Assembly: GCF_000153725.1 (NCBI RefSeq) | Contig: NZ_DS022276.1 | Location: 734,015-798,014, forward strand | Direction: 5' to 3' | DNA length: 64,000 nt | Source of the DNA: Salipiger bermudensis HTCC2601 | Lineage (GTDB): Bacteria > Pseudomonadota > Alphaproteobacteria > Rhodobacterales > Rhodobacteraceae | Shown here: in pieces, positions 8,529 through 18,933 of the stretch | Numbering within the stretch: position 1 is the first letter of the stretch | Layout: each line of letters starts with the position of its first letter | Notes under the pieces: model-generated | Database searches by the model: none | Told to the model about the DNA's origin: nothing | What the model saw: the letters and a program-made list of their open reading frames with translations, nothing else | Position numbers and translations under genes: made by a program

Positions 8529-9668
8529 CTAGAGCAGCCGCTCGGCGATCTCTCCCGAGAGCCACGCGATGCGCCCGCCCGCCATCGTCAGCACGATGCG
8601 GCGGGTGGCGCGGTCCATCACCACCAGATCGGCGCGCAGGCCGGCCTCCAGCCTGCCGCGATCCTCAAGGCCCAAGAGCCGCGCCGGCCCTTCCGAGACC
8701 ATCCGCCACGCCTGCGCCTCGTCGAGCAGGCCCAGCTCGACGCAGCGCCACGCGGCGCGCGCCGGGGCGGGGTAGTGGTAATCCGAGGCCAGCGCATCGC
8801 AGAGCCCCAGCCCGATGAGCTCGCTCGCAGCCACGTTGCCGGCATGACTCGCCCCGCGCACCACGTTGGGTGCGCCGAGCACCACCGTATCGCCGCCCTC
8901 GCGCGCCGCCTGTGCCGCCTCCACCGTCTCGGGGAACTCGGACACCCGCACCCCGCGCGCGCGCCAAGCGGCGCGGCCCTCGGCGCTGCGGTCGTCATGG
9001 CTGCCCATGCGGCAACCACGCGTCGCCAGCCGCGCACAAAGCTCGTCGAGCGCTTGCGGAACCTCGGCGCTGCGCGCGTGCAGTGCCTGCATCAGCGCCA
9101 GGTGCGTCTCGGGCGAGCGCCCGGATTTCAGCGCCTGCCCGTTGAGACGCGGAGGCTTGCGCCCCTCGGCGAGCCGCGCGTGCGGCAGGTGGTCATTGAA
9201 CACCACGTAGCCGATGCCCCAGCGCTCGACCGCCGCCTCGGCCTGCGCGAAGGCGTCGAGGAAGTGGGTCTCGAGCCGCAGCTGCAGGCGCAGGTCCACC
9301 GGCACCGTCGGCGCCACCGCGGCCACGGAGGCGAACACCTCCTCGGCGAACTCCGGCCCGCGCATGCCGCCTTCCCACGACCAGAACTGCGCCAGCATCG
9401 CCGTGGTGATGCCGTTCGCGGCCAGCTCGGCGGCGCAGGCCACCATGCCGGCGTCGCGCTCGCGCAGTGCCCCGCGCCGTGGCGCCATGTGACGCTCGAA
9501 GCCGTCGCCATGAGCGTCGACGATGCCCGGCAGGATGTCGTAGCCGCCAAGATCCACCCGCCGCCCCTCGGGCGCATCGCAAATCACCCCCTTGGCCACC
9601 GACAGGGGCGCATCGCTCCAGCCGCCCGGTCGCATCACGCGGGCATTCTCGAAGCTCAGCTCGATCAT
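8529..9668 (-). CDS. PhnM-like alpha-D-ribose 1-methylphosphonate 5-triphosphate diphosphatase
   Basis: A 379-residue metal-dependent amidohydrolase of the PhnM type, which in the C-P lyase pathway hydrolyses ribose 1-phosphonate 5-triphosphate to the 5-phosphate and pyrophosphate. Visible family features are PGIVDAHGDGFERHMAPR with the metal-binding HxD at about residues 53-55, VVFNDHLPHA, MGSHDDRS, and ASDYHYPAP with the late catalytic Asp. Start ATG 9668 gives the normal PhnM length. None of phnGHIJKL lies nearby, so this copy is an orphan and its physiological substrate is uncertain. It is convergent with panC and divergent from the Nudix gene. Confidence 0.8.
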   Translation of the reverse strand: MIELSFENARVMRPGGWSDAPLSVAKGVICDAPEGRRVDLGGYDILPGIVDAHGDGFERHMAPRRGALRERDAGMVACAAELAANGITTAMLAQFWSWEGGMRGPEFAEEVFASVAAVAPTVPVDLRLQLRLETHFLDAFAQAEAAVERWGIGYVVFNDHLPHARLAEGRKPPRLNGQALKSGRSPETHLALMQALHARSAEVPQALDELCARLATRGCRMGSHDDRSAEGRAAWRARGVRVSEFPETVEAAQAAREGGDTVVLGAPNVVRGASHAGNVAASELIGLGLCDALASDYHYPAPARAAWRCVELGLLDEAQAWRMVSEGPARLLGLEDRGRLEAGLRADLVVMDRATRRIVLTMAGGRIAWLSGEIAERLL

Positions 9669-9771
9669 CGGCAGGCGCCCTTTGCAGGGCAGGGTGGCAG
9701 AACGGGAACGCGGATCATGGGCGTGGGAATACGGCCTTCCACCGCCGCGCGAAAGGTGCAAATCTCCGCCC

Positions 9772-10215
9772 ATGTCGACCTCGCCCCGCCTTGCCACCCG
9801 TGCCGTCATCCTGCACGAAAACCGCCTGCTTCTGGTCAATGCCTGGCCCGGGCAGAAGAGCGATCTCTGGTGCGCCCCCGGCGGCGGCGTCGAGAAGGGC
9901 GCCTCGCTGCACGACAACCTCGCCCGCGAGGTCCACGAGGAGACCGGCCTCACCGTGCGTGTCGGCCTGCCCTGTCTCGTCAACGAATACCACGCCCCCG
10001 AGACCGGCTTTCACCAGGTCGAGCTGTTCTTCCGCTGCGAGATCACCGACGGTGTCCTGTCGGACGACTGGCGCGACCCTGAGGGCGTGGTGCACACCCG
10101 CCGCTTCGTCACCCGCGCCGAGATGGCGGCCCTGCGCTTCAAGCCCGACAGCCTGCCGAAGGTGGCGTGGGAGACCGGCCCCGGATACGATCCGCTGGAG
10201 CTTCTGGCCTCATGA
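9772..10215 (+). CDS. Nudix hydrolase
   Basis: Small 147-residue Nudix-fold protein expected to hydrolyse a nucleoside diphosphate linked to another group. The Nudix box runs from about residue 38 to 60 and keeps the metal-binding core REVHEETG. The first Glu of the consensus (GX5E) appears to be Ala44, a departure from the usual box. The ATG at 9772 gives a start directly before the first beta strand (ATRAVILHENRLLLV). It precedes the permease genes by 39 nt and may be transcribed with them. Confidence 0.85.
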   Translation: MSTSPRLATRAVILHENRLLLVNAWPGQKSDLWCAPGGGVEKGASLHDNLAREVHEETGLTVRVGLPCLVNEYHAPETGFHQVELFFRCEITDGVLSDDWRDPEGVVHTRRFVTRAEMAALRFKPDSLPKVAWETGPGYDPLELLAS

Positions 10216-10254
10216 GCGGCGCGGCCCGATCCGCCGCGGCCCGGTAGGCGCCCG

Positions 10255-11199
10255 ATGCTGGCCTACGCCCTGAAACGGCTGTTCATCCTGGCGATCAGCC
10301 TCGCCATCGCCTCGCTGGTGATCTTCCTCGTGGTCGAGGTCGCGCCGGGCGATCCCGCGAGTTTCATGCTGGGGATCAATGCCCGGCCCGATACCGTCGC
10401 CGCGCTGCGCGCCGAGCTGGGGCTCGACCTGCCGGTGCATGAGCGCTACCTCGCATGGGTCTCGGGCATGGTGCAGGGCGATTTCGGCACCTCCTACACC
10501 TACCGCGCGCCGGTGGCGCAGATGGTGGCCGAGCGGGTGCAGGTCTCGCTGCCGCTGGCGCTCTACGCGCTGCTGCTCTCGACGCTGATCGCCTTCCCCG
10601 CGGGCATTTTCGCCGCCGCGCGGCGCGGAAAGCCCGGCGACGTGGCGGTGATGGGCGCGACCCAGCTGGGCGTCGCGGTGCCGAACTTCTGGTTCGCCAT
10701 GCTCCTCGTGCTGCTCTTCGCGCTGAAGCTGCGCTGGTTCAGCGCCGGCGGCTTTCCCGGCTGGGACGATCCGCTGCAGGGGCTGAAGGCGCTGACCCTG
10801 CCGGCGGTGGCGCTGGCCCTGCCGCAGGCGGCGATCCTCGCCCGCGTCATGCGCTCGGCGCTGATCGACATCCTGCACGAGGATTTCATCCGCACCGCCC
10901 GGGCCAAGGGGCTCTCGCGCCGGCAGGCGCTGTGGCGCCACGGGGTGCGCAACGCGCTCATTCCGGTGCTGACCATCATCGGGCTGCAATTCTCCTTCCT
11001 GCTGGCCGGGGCGATCATCATCGAGCAGGTGTTCTTCCTGCCGGGGCTGGGGCGGCTGATCTTCCAGGCCATCACCCAGCGCGACCTGATCGTGGTCGAG
11101 TCGGTGGTGATGCTGCTGGTCTTCGCGGTGATCGTGGTGACCTTCGTCACCGATCTCGCCTATGCCGCCGTCGATCCCCGCCTGAGGCGCCGCCGATGA
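10255..11199 (+). CDS. Dipeptide-type ABC transporter permease (DppB-like)
   Basis: Inner-membrane permease of 314 residues with six predicted helices. It has the DppB-type N terminus (LKRLFILAISLAIASLVIFL, then EVAPGDPA) and the ABC-permease loop with EDFIRTARAKGLS, where EAA-type residues contact the ATPase. The stop overlaps the next permease start by 4 nt (ATGA). Together with the next two genes it makes a complete membrane complex of the peptide/nickel/opine importer class; no binding-protein gene is in this operon. Confidence 0.92.
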   Translation: MLAYALKRLFILAISLAIASLVIFLVVEVAPGDPASFMLGINARPDTVAALRAELGLDLPVHERYLAWVSGMVQGDFGTSYTYRAPVAQMVAERVQVSLPLALYALLLSTLIAFPAGIFAAARRGKPGDVAVMGATQLGVAVPNFWFAMLLVLLFALKLRWFSAGGFPGWDDPLQGLKALTLPAVALALPQAAILARVMRSALIDILHEDFIRTARAKGLSRRQALWRHGVRNALIPVLTIIGLQFSFLLAGAIIIEQVFFLPGLGRLIFQAITQRDLIVVESVVMLLVFAVIVVTFVTDLAYAAVDPRLRRRR

Positions 11200-12007
11200 G
11201 CCGCAACCTGATCCTCGGCACGCTGCTCACGGCGCTGTTTGTCGGCGCCGCGCTGCTGTCTTTCGTCTGGACGCCGTACCCCACCGACACCGTCGCCATC
11301 ACCGAGCGCCTGCAGCCACCCTCGGCGGCACACTGGCTCGGCACCGACCATTTCGGCCGCGACATGCTAAGCCTCGTGATGGTCGGCGCGCGCACCTCGA
11401 TCGCCGTGGCGCTGGTGGCGGTGGGCATCGGGCTCGGGCTCGGCGTGCCGCTCGGCCTCGCCGCCGCGGCGCGCGCGGGCGGCTGGCTCGACGAGGCGAT
11501 CATGCGGATGAACGACCTGATCTTCGCCTTCCCGAGCCTCGTCATCGCGATCCTGATCACCGCCATCTTCGGCCCCGGCGCCACCAACGCCATCATCGCC
11601 ATCGGCATCTTCAACATCCCGGTCTTCGCGCGGCTGTCGCGCGGTGCGGCGCTGAGCCTGTGGCGGCGCGAGTTCATCCTCGCGGCCCGCACCGCCGGCA
11701 AGTCTGCGCCCCGGATCAGCGCCGAGCACATCCTGCCCAACATTGCCAACCTGCTGATCGTGCAGGGCACCATCCAGTTCTCGCTCGGCATCCTCGCGGA
11801 AGCGGGCCTGTCCTATGTCGGCCTCGGCGCCCAGCCTCCGATCCCGTCCTGGGGCCGGATGCTGGCCGACGCCCAGACCATGGTGGCGCTCGCCCCGCAT
11901 GTGGCGATCATCCCGGGCCTCGCCATCGTCCTGACCGTGCTCGGCCTCAACCTGCTGGGCGATGGCCTGCGCGACCGGCTCGACCCGAGGCTGGGAATGG
12001 TGTGCGC

Positions 12008-12011
<4 letters not shown>
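11196..12011 (+). CDS. Dipeptide-type ABC transporter permease (DppC-like)
   Basis: Partner permease of 271 residues. It shows an N-terminal helix, then the DppC pattern WLGTDHFGRDMLS and a coupling loop with REFILAARTAGKSAPRISAEHILPN. Near the C terminus ILAEAGLSYVGLGAQPPIPS is the standard DppC ending. It overlaps dppB-like gene by 4 nt at its start and the ATPase gene by 4 nt at its end, so translation is coupled through the three genes. Its last codons directly abut an intergenic repeat element. Confidence 0.92.
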
Positions 12012-13694
<1,683 letters not shown>

Positions 13695-13720
<26 letters not shown>

Positions 13721-15167
13721 CGCGCATCTGAGCCTTGCGCGGGACAGCGCGCAGATGTTGATCGGCGGCGAGTGGCGCGACAGCGCCGACACGCTGCCCA
13801 TCGTGAACCCGTCGACCGGAGCGGAGATCGGCCGCATCGCCCGCGGCCGCGCTTTGGATATCGACGCGGCGGTCTCTGCGGCGCAGGCGGCGCTCGAAGG
13901 CGACTGGGGCCGCATGACCGCGCTCGAACGCGGCCGCATCCTGACCCGGCTCTCTGCTGTGGTGCTTGACCATGTGGACGAGCTGGCCGAGCTCGAGGCG
14001 ATGGACGTCGGCAAGCCGCTGACCCAGGCCCGGGCCGACGCGGTGGCGCTGGCGCGCTATTGCGAGTTCTACGGCGGCGCCGCCGACAAGGTGCACGGCA
14101 CCACCATCCCCTATCTCGACGGCTACACCGTCTACACCCTGCGTGAGCCGCACGGGGTGACCGGCCATATCGTGCCGTGGAACTACCCGATGCAGATCAT
14201 CGGTCGCTCGGTCGGGGCGGCGCTGACCATGGGAAATGCCTGCGTGCTGAAACCTGCCGAGGATGCCTGCCTGACGGCGCTGGCCTTCGCCCGGCTTGCG
14301 CAGCAGGCCGGCCTGCCGGCCGGCGCGCTGAACGTCGTGCCGGGGCTGGGTTCCGAGGCCGGTGCGGCGCTCTCGGCCCATCCCGGCATCCAGCATGTGA
14401 GTTTCACCGGCTCCGTGGGCACCGGCGCGGCGGTGCAGCAGGCCGCCGGCGCCAACGTGGTGCCGGTGACGCTGGAGCTTGGCGGCAAGTCGCCGCAGCT
14501 CGTCTTCGCCGATGCCGATCTCGACGCGGCGCTGCCCTTTCTCGTCAATGCCGGGCTGCAGAATGCCGGGCAGACCTGCTCGGCCTCGTCGCGCATCCTC
14601 GTCGAGCGCCCGGTCTTCGACGAGGTCAGTCGCCGCATGGCCGAGGCCTATGCCGCCAAGGTGGTGGGCCCGGCGATGGACGACCCCGATGTCGGCCCGC
14701 TGATCAACGCCACCCAGAAGGCGCGGGTCGAGTGCTTTCTCGACAAGGGGGCTGACCTGCCACTGCTCGCCCGCGCGCAGCTTGCCGCCGATTTGCCAGA
14801 AGGCGGCACCTACGTGCAGCCGGCGCTCTTCGGCCCGGTGCCCGCGGATCACGTGCTGGCGCAGGACGAGGTCTTCGGCCCGGTGCAGGTCATCGTGCCT
14901 TTTGACAGCGAGGACGAGGCGGTCAGGATCGCCAACGGCACCGATTTCGGCCTCGTGGCCAGCGTCTGGACCCGCGACGGCGCACGCCAGATGCGGCTCG
15001 CCAAAAAACTGCGCGCGGGGCAGGTGTTTCTCAACAATTACGGCGCCGGCGGTGGGGTGGAGCTGCCGTTCGGCGGCGTCGGCAAGTCGGGCCACGGGCG
15101 CGAGAAGGGCTTCGAGGCGCTGTACGGCTTCTCGGTGCTCAAGACCGTCGCCGCGCATCACGGCTGA
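13695..15167 (+). CDS. NAD(P)-dependent aldehyde dehydrogenase
   Basis: A 490-residue ALDH-superfamily enzyme oxidising an aldehyde to the acid, closest in pattern to betaine-aldehyde/gamma-aminobutyraldehyde-type dehydrogenases. It has the NAD-fold segment PWNYPMQI, Glu near 260 in LELGGKSPQ, and the catalytic Cys near 294 in GQTCSASSR, plus the C-terminal GGVGKSGHGREKG. ATG 13695 follows GGAGGACAAGAGG and overlaps the end of the ABC ATPase gene by 26 nt. With the SDR downstream it suggests oxidation of an imported alcohol or amine-derived aldehyde; the substrate is not known. Confidence 0.92.
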
Positions 15168-15194
15168 GCAGGACTTTCAGGTAGGAGACAGGAC

Positions 15195-15935
15195 ATGAGA
15201 CTTGAGGGCAAACGCGCCATCGTGACCGGCGCCGGATCCGGCTTTGGCGAGGGCATCGCCATGCGCTTCGCCGCCGAGGGCGCGCAGGTTATGGTGGCCG
15301 ACATCAACGCCGAGGGCGCAGAACGCGTGGCTTCGGCCTGCGGCGGCATCGCGCAGCGGGTCGACGTCGCGAATGGCGACAGCGTGGCCGAGATGGTCGC
15401 CCGTGCGGTGGCCGAGATGGGCCGGGTCGACATCCTCGTCAACAACGCCGGCATCACCCACCTACCTGCGCCGATGGAAGAGGTTTCGGAGGACGATTTC
15501 GACCGCGTCTTCGCGGTGAACTGCAAGTCGGTCTACCTCACGGCGCGGGCGCTGGTGGGCCACATGAAGGCGCTGGGCGCGGGCGCGATCCTCAACGTGG
15601 CCTCGACCGCGGGCGTCTCGCCGCGGCCGCGGCTCAACTGGTACAACGCCTCCAAGGGCTGGATGAACACCGCCACCAAGGCGATGGCAATCGAGCTGGC
15701 GCCGGCGGGGGTGCGGGTCAACGCGCTGAACCCGGTGGCGGGCGACACGCCGCTGCTGGCGAGCTTCATGGGCGAGGACACGCCCGAAATGCGGGCCAAG
15801 TTCCTTTCGACGATTCCCATCGGGCGGTTCTCGACGCCGGAGGATCTCGCCAATGCGGCGCTGTTCCTGTGCTCGGACGAGGCGTCGATGGTCACCGGTG
15901 TCTGCATGGAAGTGGATGGCGGGCGCTGCATCTAG
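15195..15935 (+). CDS. SDR-family oxidoreductase
   Basis: Classical short-chain dehydrogenase of 246 residues. It has the nucleotide-binding TGAGSGFGEG at 11-20, NNAGIT, the catalytic Ser in STAGVS, Tyr149 and Lys153 in YNASKG, and the C-terminal VTGVCMEVDGGRCI. Start ATG 15195 has the strong upstream sequence TAGGAGACAGGA. It follows the aldehyde dehydrogenase by 27 nt and likely belongs to the transporter operon. The substrate cannot be assigned; 3-oxoacyl-ACP reductase annotations of such proteins are generic. Confidence 0.88.
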   Translation: MRLEGKRAIVTGAGSGFGEGIAMRFAAEGAQVMVADINAEGAERVASACGGIAQRVDVANGDSVAEMVARAVAEMGRVDILVNNAGITHLPAPMEEVSEDDFDRVFAVNCKSVYLTARALVGHMKALGAGAILNVASTAGVSPRPRLNWYNASKGWMNTATKAMAIELAPAGVRVNALNPVAGDTPLLASFMGEDTPEMRAKFLSTIPIGRFSTPEDLANAALFLCSDEASMVTGVCMEVDGGRCI

Positions 15936-15960
15936 CGGCTGAGCCGTCGCGTTTGCGGGT

Positions 15961-16034
15961 AGGGTGGGTGGGGGCGCTGCCCCCGTCCGCGCAGGCGCGG
16001 ACTCCCCCGAGGTATTTTTGAACCAGAGAAGGGG
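15961..16034 (-). repeat. Hairpin repeat element, intergenic copy
   Basis: On the minus strand it begins CCCCTTCTCTGGTTCAAAAA, then TACCTCGGGGGAG, followed by a stem-loop TCCGCGCCTGCGCGGA and a second GGGGGCAGCGCCCCC hairpin. The first 30 bases match the copy at 12011. It lies between the SDR gene and the P1 peptidase gene, both on the plus strand, and may act as a terminator or mRNA-end element. Confidence 0.75.
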
Positions 16035-16094
16035 CGGGGGATTGCGCTGATCCCCGGCCTTGGCGAGGGTCGCCGGAAGACAGGGGAGAATGCG

Positions 16095-17096
16095 ATGCGA
16101 CCGGGACCGAGAAACCTGATCACCGATGTGGAGGGGCTGCATGTCGGCCACGCCGAGGATGCGGGCCTGAAGTCGGGTGTCAGCGTGGTCACTGCGGAGG
16201 CGCCCTTCGTGGCCTCGGTGGCGGTGATGGGCGGGGCACCCGGCACGCGCGAGACCGATCTGCTGGCGCCGGACAAGTCGGCGCCGGGGGTGGATGCTCT
16301 GGTGCTCTCTGGCGGCAGTGCTTTCGGGCTGGCGGCGGCGCAAGGGGTGATGGATGCGCTGCACGAGGCCGGGCGCGGCTTCGAGGTGCTCTCGGTGCGG
16401 GTGCCGCTGGTGCCGGCGGCGATCCTCTTCGATCTGCTCAATGGTGGCGACAAGGCGTGGGCCGAGAACCCCTACCCGTGGCTGGGGCGCAAAGCGTTGG
16501 CGGCGGCGGGGGCGAACTTTGGGCTTGGCAGTGTCGGGGCGGGCTGCGGCGCGCAGACGGCGATGCACAAGGGCGGGCTCGGCTCAGCGAGCCTGGTGCT
16601 CGAGGACGGCATCACCGTGGGCGCGCTGGTGGCGGTGAACCCGCTGGGCAGCGTCACCACGCCCTCGGGGCGGCATTTCTGGGCCGCGCCGCACGAAATG
16701 GGCGGCGAGTTCGGTGCCCTGGGTGTGGACCCGGCGAGCGGCGTAGCGCTGCCGCAAAGCCGCAAGAGTGCCGCGATGGCGGCGCAGGGCAACACCACCA
16801 TCGCGGTGGTGGCGACCGATGCGGCCCTCGACAAGGCGCAGTGTCACCGCGTGGCGGTGGCGGCGCATGACGGCATCGCGCGGGCCATCGTGCCGGCGCA
16901 CACGCCGATGGATGGCGACCTGGTGTTCTCGGCCGCGACGGCGCGCCGCGCGCTGGAAGCGCCGGCGCTGCAGCTGGCGCAGATCGGCCACGCCGCCAGC
17001 ATCTGCCTTGCCCGCGCCATCGCCCGCGCGGTCTGGGAGGCGACACCGGCGCCGGGCGACACCTTGCCGACGCTGCGCGCGGAGCTAAGGCTCTAG
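16095..17096 (+). CDS. P1-family (DmpA/BapA-like) peptidase
   Basis: A 333-residue Ntn-type hydrolase of peptidase family S58/P1, members of which are self-processing aminopeptidases or beta-peptidyl aminopeptidases. Family features: ITDVEGLHVGHAED near the start, DALVLSGGSAFGLAAAQGV around 70-90, and GNTTIAVVATD at about 232-242, where autocleavage would expose a Thr/Ser nucleophile. No signal peptide is seen, so it is probably cytoplasmic. ATG 16095 follows AGGGGAGAA. Its stop codon overlaps the stop of the minus-strand SseB-like gene by 4 nt (shared CTAG). Confidence 0.85.
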   Translation: MRPGPRNLITDVEGLHVGHAEDAGLKSGVSVVTAEAPFVASVAVMGGAPGTRETDLLAPDKSAPGVDALVLSGGSAFGLAAAQGVMDALHEAGRGFEVLSVRVPLVPAAILFDLLNGGDKAWAENPYPWLGRKALAAAGANFGLGSVGAGCGAQTAMHKGGLGSASLVLEDGITVGALVAVNPLGSVTTPSGRHFWAAPHEMGGEFGALGVDPASGVALPQSRKSAAMAAQGNTTIAVVATDAALDKAQCHRVAVAAHDGIARAIVPAHTPMDGDLVFSAATARRALEAPALQLAQIGHAASICLARAIARAVWEATPAPGDTLPTLRAELRL

Positions 17097-17884
17097 CGCA
17101 GGATCGGCGGGCTGTCGGGATCGGAGCCGGGCGCGGCGCGCTCGGCGCGCTGGGGTTCGTGCAGCTCGGGCAGGTCGAAGCGCAGCCCGTTCCGCGCCAG
17201 CAGCGCCGCCAGCGGCTCGGCGTCGCGCACGAAGCTCACGTCCAGTGACCCGGCCTCGATGCCGGAGAACACCAGCGCCTCGTTGACCGCGCGGGCCAGC
17301 GCGTCCTCGGCGCCGGGGGTGGCGCCGGCGAAGGCCAGCAGGTGGCTGCGCGTGCCATCGGCATAGCGCACGCCCGCCAGCCAGGCGCAGCGCGCAAGCC
17401 CCGCGGCGGTGGCGAGCTTGGTGTCGAGCGCGGTGATCAGCACTTCGGGCAAGCCGCCTGGCGCGGTGACCTCTTCGATCCCGGCTTCGGCCTCCTGCGG
17501 GCCGTGGCCCAGCGTCTCGGAGAGCCAGTCCACCGCTTGCGGCGGCAGCAGGATCGAGGACGGCGCGACCTCGAGATTGACCGCGAGCCCGATGCCCTGA
17601 CCGGTCAGCATCGCGGCCACGTTGCGCCCCGAGAGCGCGGCATAGGGGACAGGCTGGCCGACAAATTGCGACAGGCGTTCCTCGCGGTCGAAGACCAGCA
17701 CGAAGCTGGCATCGGCGAGCTCGAACAGTTCGGGCTCGATCTGATCGCCCTCGGCCTCCTTGGTCAGCAGGAGGAACAGCTCGCTGTCGGCGAGCCGTTC
17801 GTAGAAGCGCAGGCGCGCGGCATCGTCCAGCGGCGCGGCCTCCATCGCCGCATGGGCGGCGTCGAGCGGGGTTGTTTCTGTCAT
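17093..17884 (-). CDS. SseB N-terminal domain protein
   Basis: A 263-residue protein related to the SseB family (enhanced serine sensitivity); the molecular role is not established. The N-terminal half has the SseB-like pattern RFYERLADSELFLLL and the strand FVLVFDREERLSQFV followed by PYAALSGRNVAAML. No membrane segment or signal peptide is present. Its ATG at 17884 overlaps the stop of the UDG-family gene by 4 nt, so the two form an operon on the minus strand. Confidence 0.8.
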   Translation of the reverse strand: MTETTPLDAAHAAMEAAPLDDAARLRFYERLADSELFLLLTKEAEGDQIEPELFELADASFVLVFDREERLSQFVGQPVPYAALSGRNVAAMLTGQGIGLAVNLEVAPSSILLPPQAVDWLSETLGHGPQEAEAGIEEVTAPGGLPEVLITALDTKLATAAGLARCAWLAGVRYADGTRSHLLAFAGATPGAEDALARAVNEALVFSGIEAGSLDVSFVRDAEPLAALLARNGLRFDLPELHEPQRAERAAPGSDPDSPPILR

Positions 17885-18477
17885 TCCATCACCTCGCGGA
17901 CACGGGCGCGCAGAACGGGCAGCAGCTCGTCCTCGAACCACGGGTTGCGTTTCAACCATGCCGTATTGCGCCAGGACGGATGCGGCAAGGGGATAGCGTC
18001 GGGAAGATGGTCGCGCCAGTTGCGCACCGTCTCGGTGACGCCGGTCTTCACGCCCAGATGGTAGCGATGGGCGTAGCCGCCGATATAGAGCCGCAGACGG
18101 ACCTCGCCGAGTGCCGCGAACAGGCGGTCATGCCAGGTGTGGCGGCAGATCGGCGGCGGCGGCAGGTCGGAGCCCTGTGCGTCGTAGCCCGGAAAGCAGA
18201 AGGCCATCGGCATGATGGCGACGCGGGAGCGGTCCCAGAAGGTGGCGTCATCAAGCCCGAGCCACGCCCGCAGCCGGATGCCCGACGGGTCGTCGAAGGG
18301 GCGGGCAGCGTTGTGGGCGCGCATGCCCGGCGCCTGGCTGGCGATCAGAAGCCGCGCGCCGGGGGCGAACCACACCACCGGGCGCGGAGAGTGCCGGGTG
18401 GCGGTGGCGGCAAAACGCTCGGCGCAGAGTCGGCAGCGCGACAGTTCGTCTGCGAGGGCGGTAAGAGGCTCGGTCAT
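17881..18477 (-). CDS. Uracil-DNA glycosylase-family protein
   Basis: A 198-residue protein of the uracil-DNA glycosylase superfamily (family 4/5-like group often annotated only as UDG family). It has paired cysteines in CRLCAERF near residue 15, the glycosylase motif LLIASQAPGMRAHNAARPFD around 43-62, and the late PLPHPSWRN with the His-Pro-Ser pattern. The expected role is removal of uracil or related damage from DNA. It starts at ATG 18477 and is divergent from the arsR gene; its translation is coupled to the SseB-like gene through a 4-nt overlap. Confidence 0.82.
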   Translation of the reverse strand: MTEPLTALADELSRCRLCAERFAATATRHSPRPVVWFAPGARLLIASQAPGMRAHNAARPFDDPSGIRLRAWLGLDDATFWDRSRVAIMPMAFCFPGYDAQGSDLPPPPICRHTWHDRLFAALGEVRLRLYIGGYAHRYHLGVKTGVTETVRNWRDHLPDAIPLPHPSWRNTAWLKRNPWFEDELLPVLRARVREVME

Positions 18478-18521
18478 GCCCCAGAGCTAGGGCGCGGGCG
18501 GCCGGGATGCCAGCCCCTCTA

Positions 18522-18583
18522 TATTTCTAGGAATGTCGAAATAACGCTTGCCCGACTCGATTATTTCGATAATTCTGGAAATA
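18522..18583 (+). promoter_or_regulatory. Two ArsR-type operator dyads upstream of arsR
   Basis: Site 1 (18522-18543) and site 2 (18562-18583) both have the form TATTTC-N10-GAAATA, perfect in the outer six bases on each side. Their centres are 40 bp apart, about four helical turns. The two sites are also near mirror images of each other. Site 2 ends on the A of the arsR start codon, so a bound repressor would cover both promoter and ribosome-binding region. This dyad shape fits winged-helix ArsR/SmtB repressors and implies autoregulation. Confidence 0.8.
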
Positions 18584-18933
18584 TGAAAAATGAGACATCC
18601 CCGACCCACACCCAGGAGATGGCGCTTGAAGTCGCCGCCTCGAAATTCGCGGCACTCGGTTCCGAGCAGCGGCTCAACGTCCTCAAGGTGCTGGTGCGCT
18701 CCGGGCCCGCGGGGCTCAGCATCGGTGAGCTTGGCCAGCGCGCCGGAGTTACCGGCTCCACGCTCACCCATCACCTGCGCATCCTGACCCAGGCCGGGCT
18801 GGTGCAGCAGGCCCGCGAAGGGCGCAGTATCATCTGCGCCGCCGCCGCCTATGACGAGGTGCGTGCGCTGTCGGATTTCCTTCTCACCCAATGCTGCGCG
18901 GATTGCGGCGACACGGAGCACGACCATGGCTGA
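18583..18933 (+). CDS. ArsR/SmtB-family repressor
   Basis: A 116-residue winged-helix repressor. The core runs FAALGSEQRLNVLKVLVRSG, then IGELGQRAGVTGSTLTHHLRIL as the recognition helix and ARE GRSII as wing. The C terminus CCADCGDTEHDHG is rich in Cys and His and is a likely metal- or metalloid-binding site; the alpha-3 CxC motif of classical ArsR is absent. ATG 18583 lies just after the second operator. The stop overlaps the permease start by 8 nt, so regulator and transporter are one operon. Confidence 0.9.
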   Translation: MKNETSPTHTQEMALEVAASKFAALGSEQRLNVLKVLVRSGPAGLSIGELGQRAGVTGSTLTHHLRILTQAGLVQQAREGRSIICAAAAYDEVRALSDFLLTQCCADCGDTEHDHG

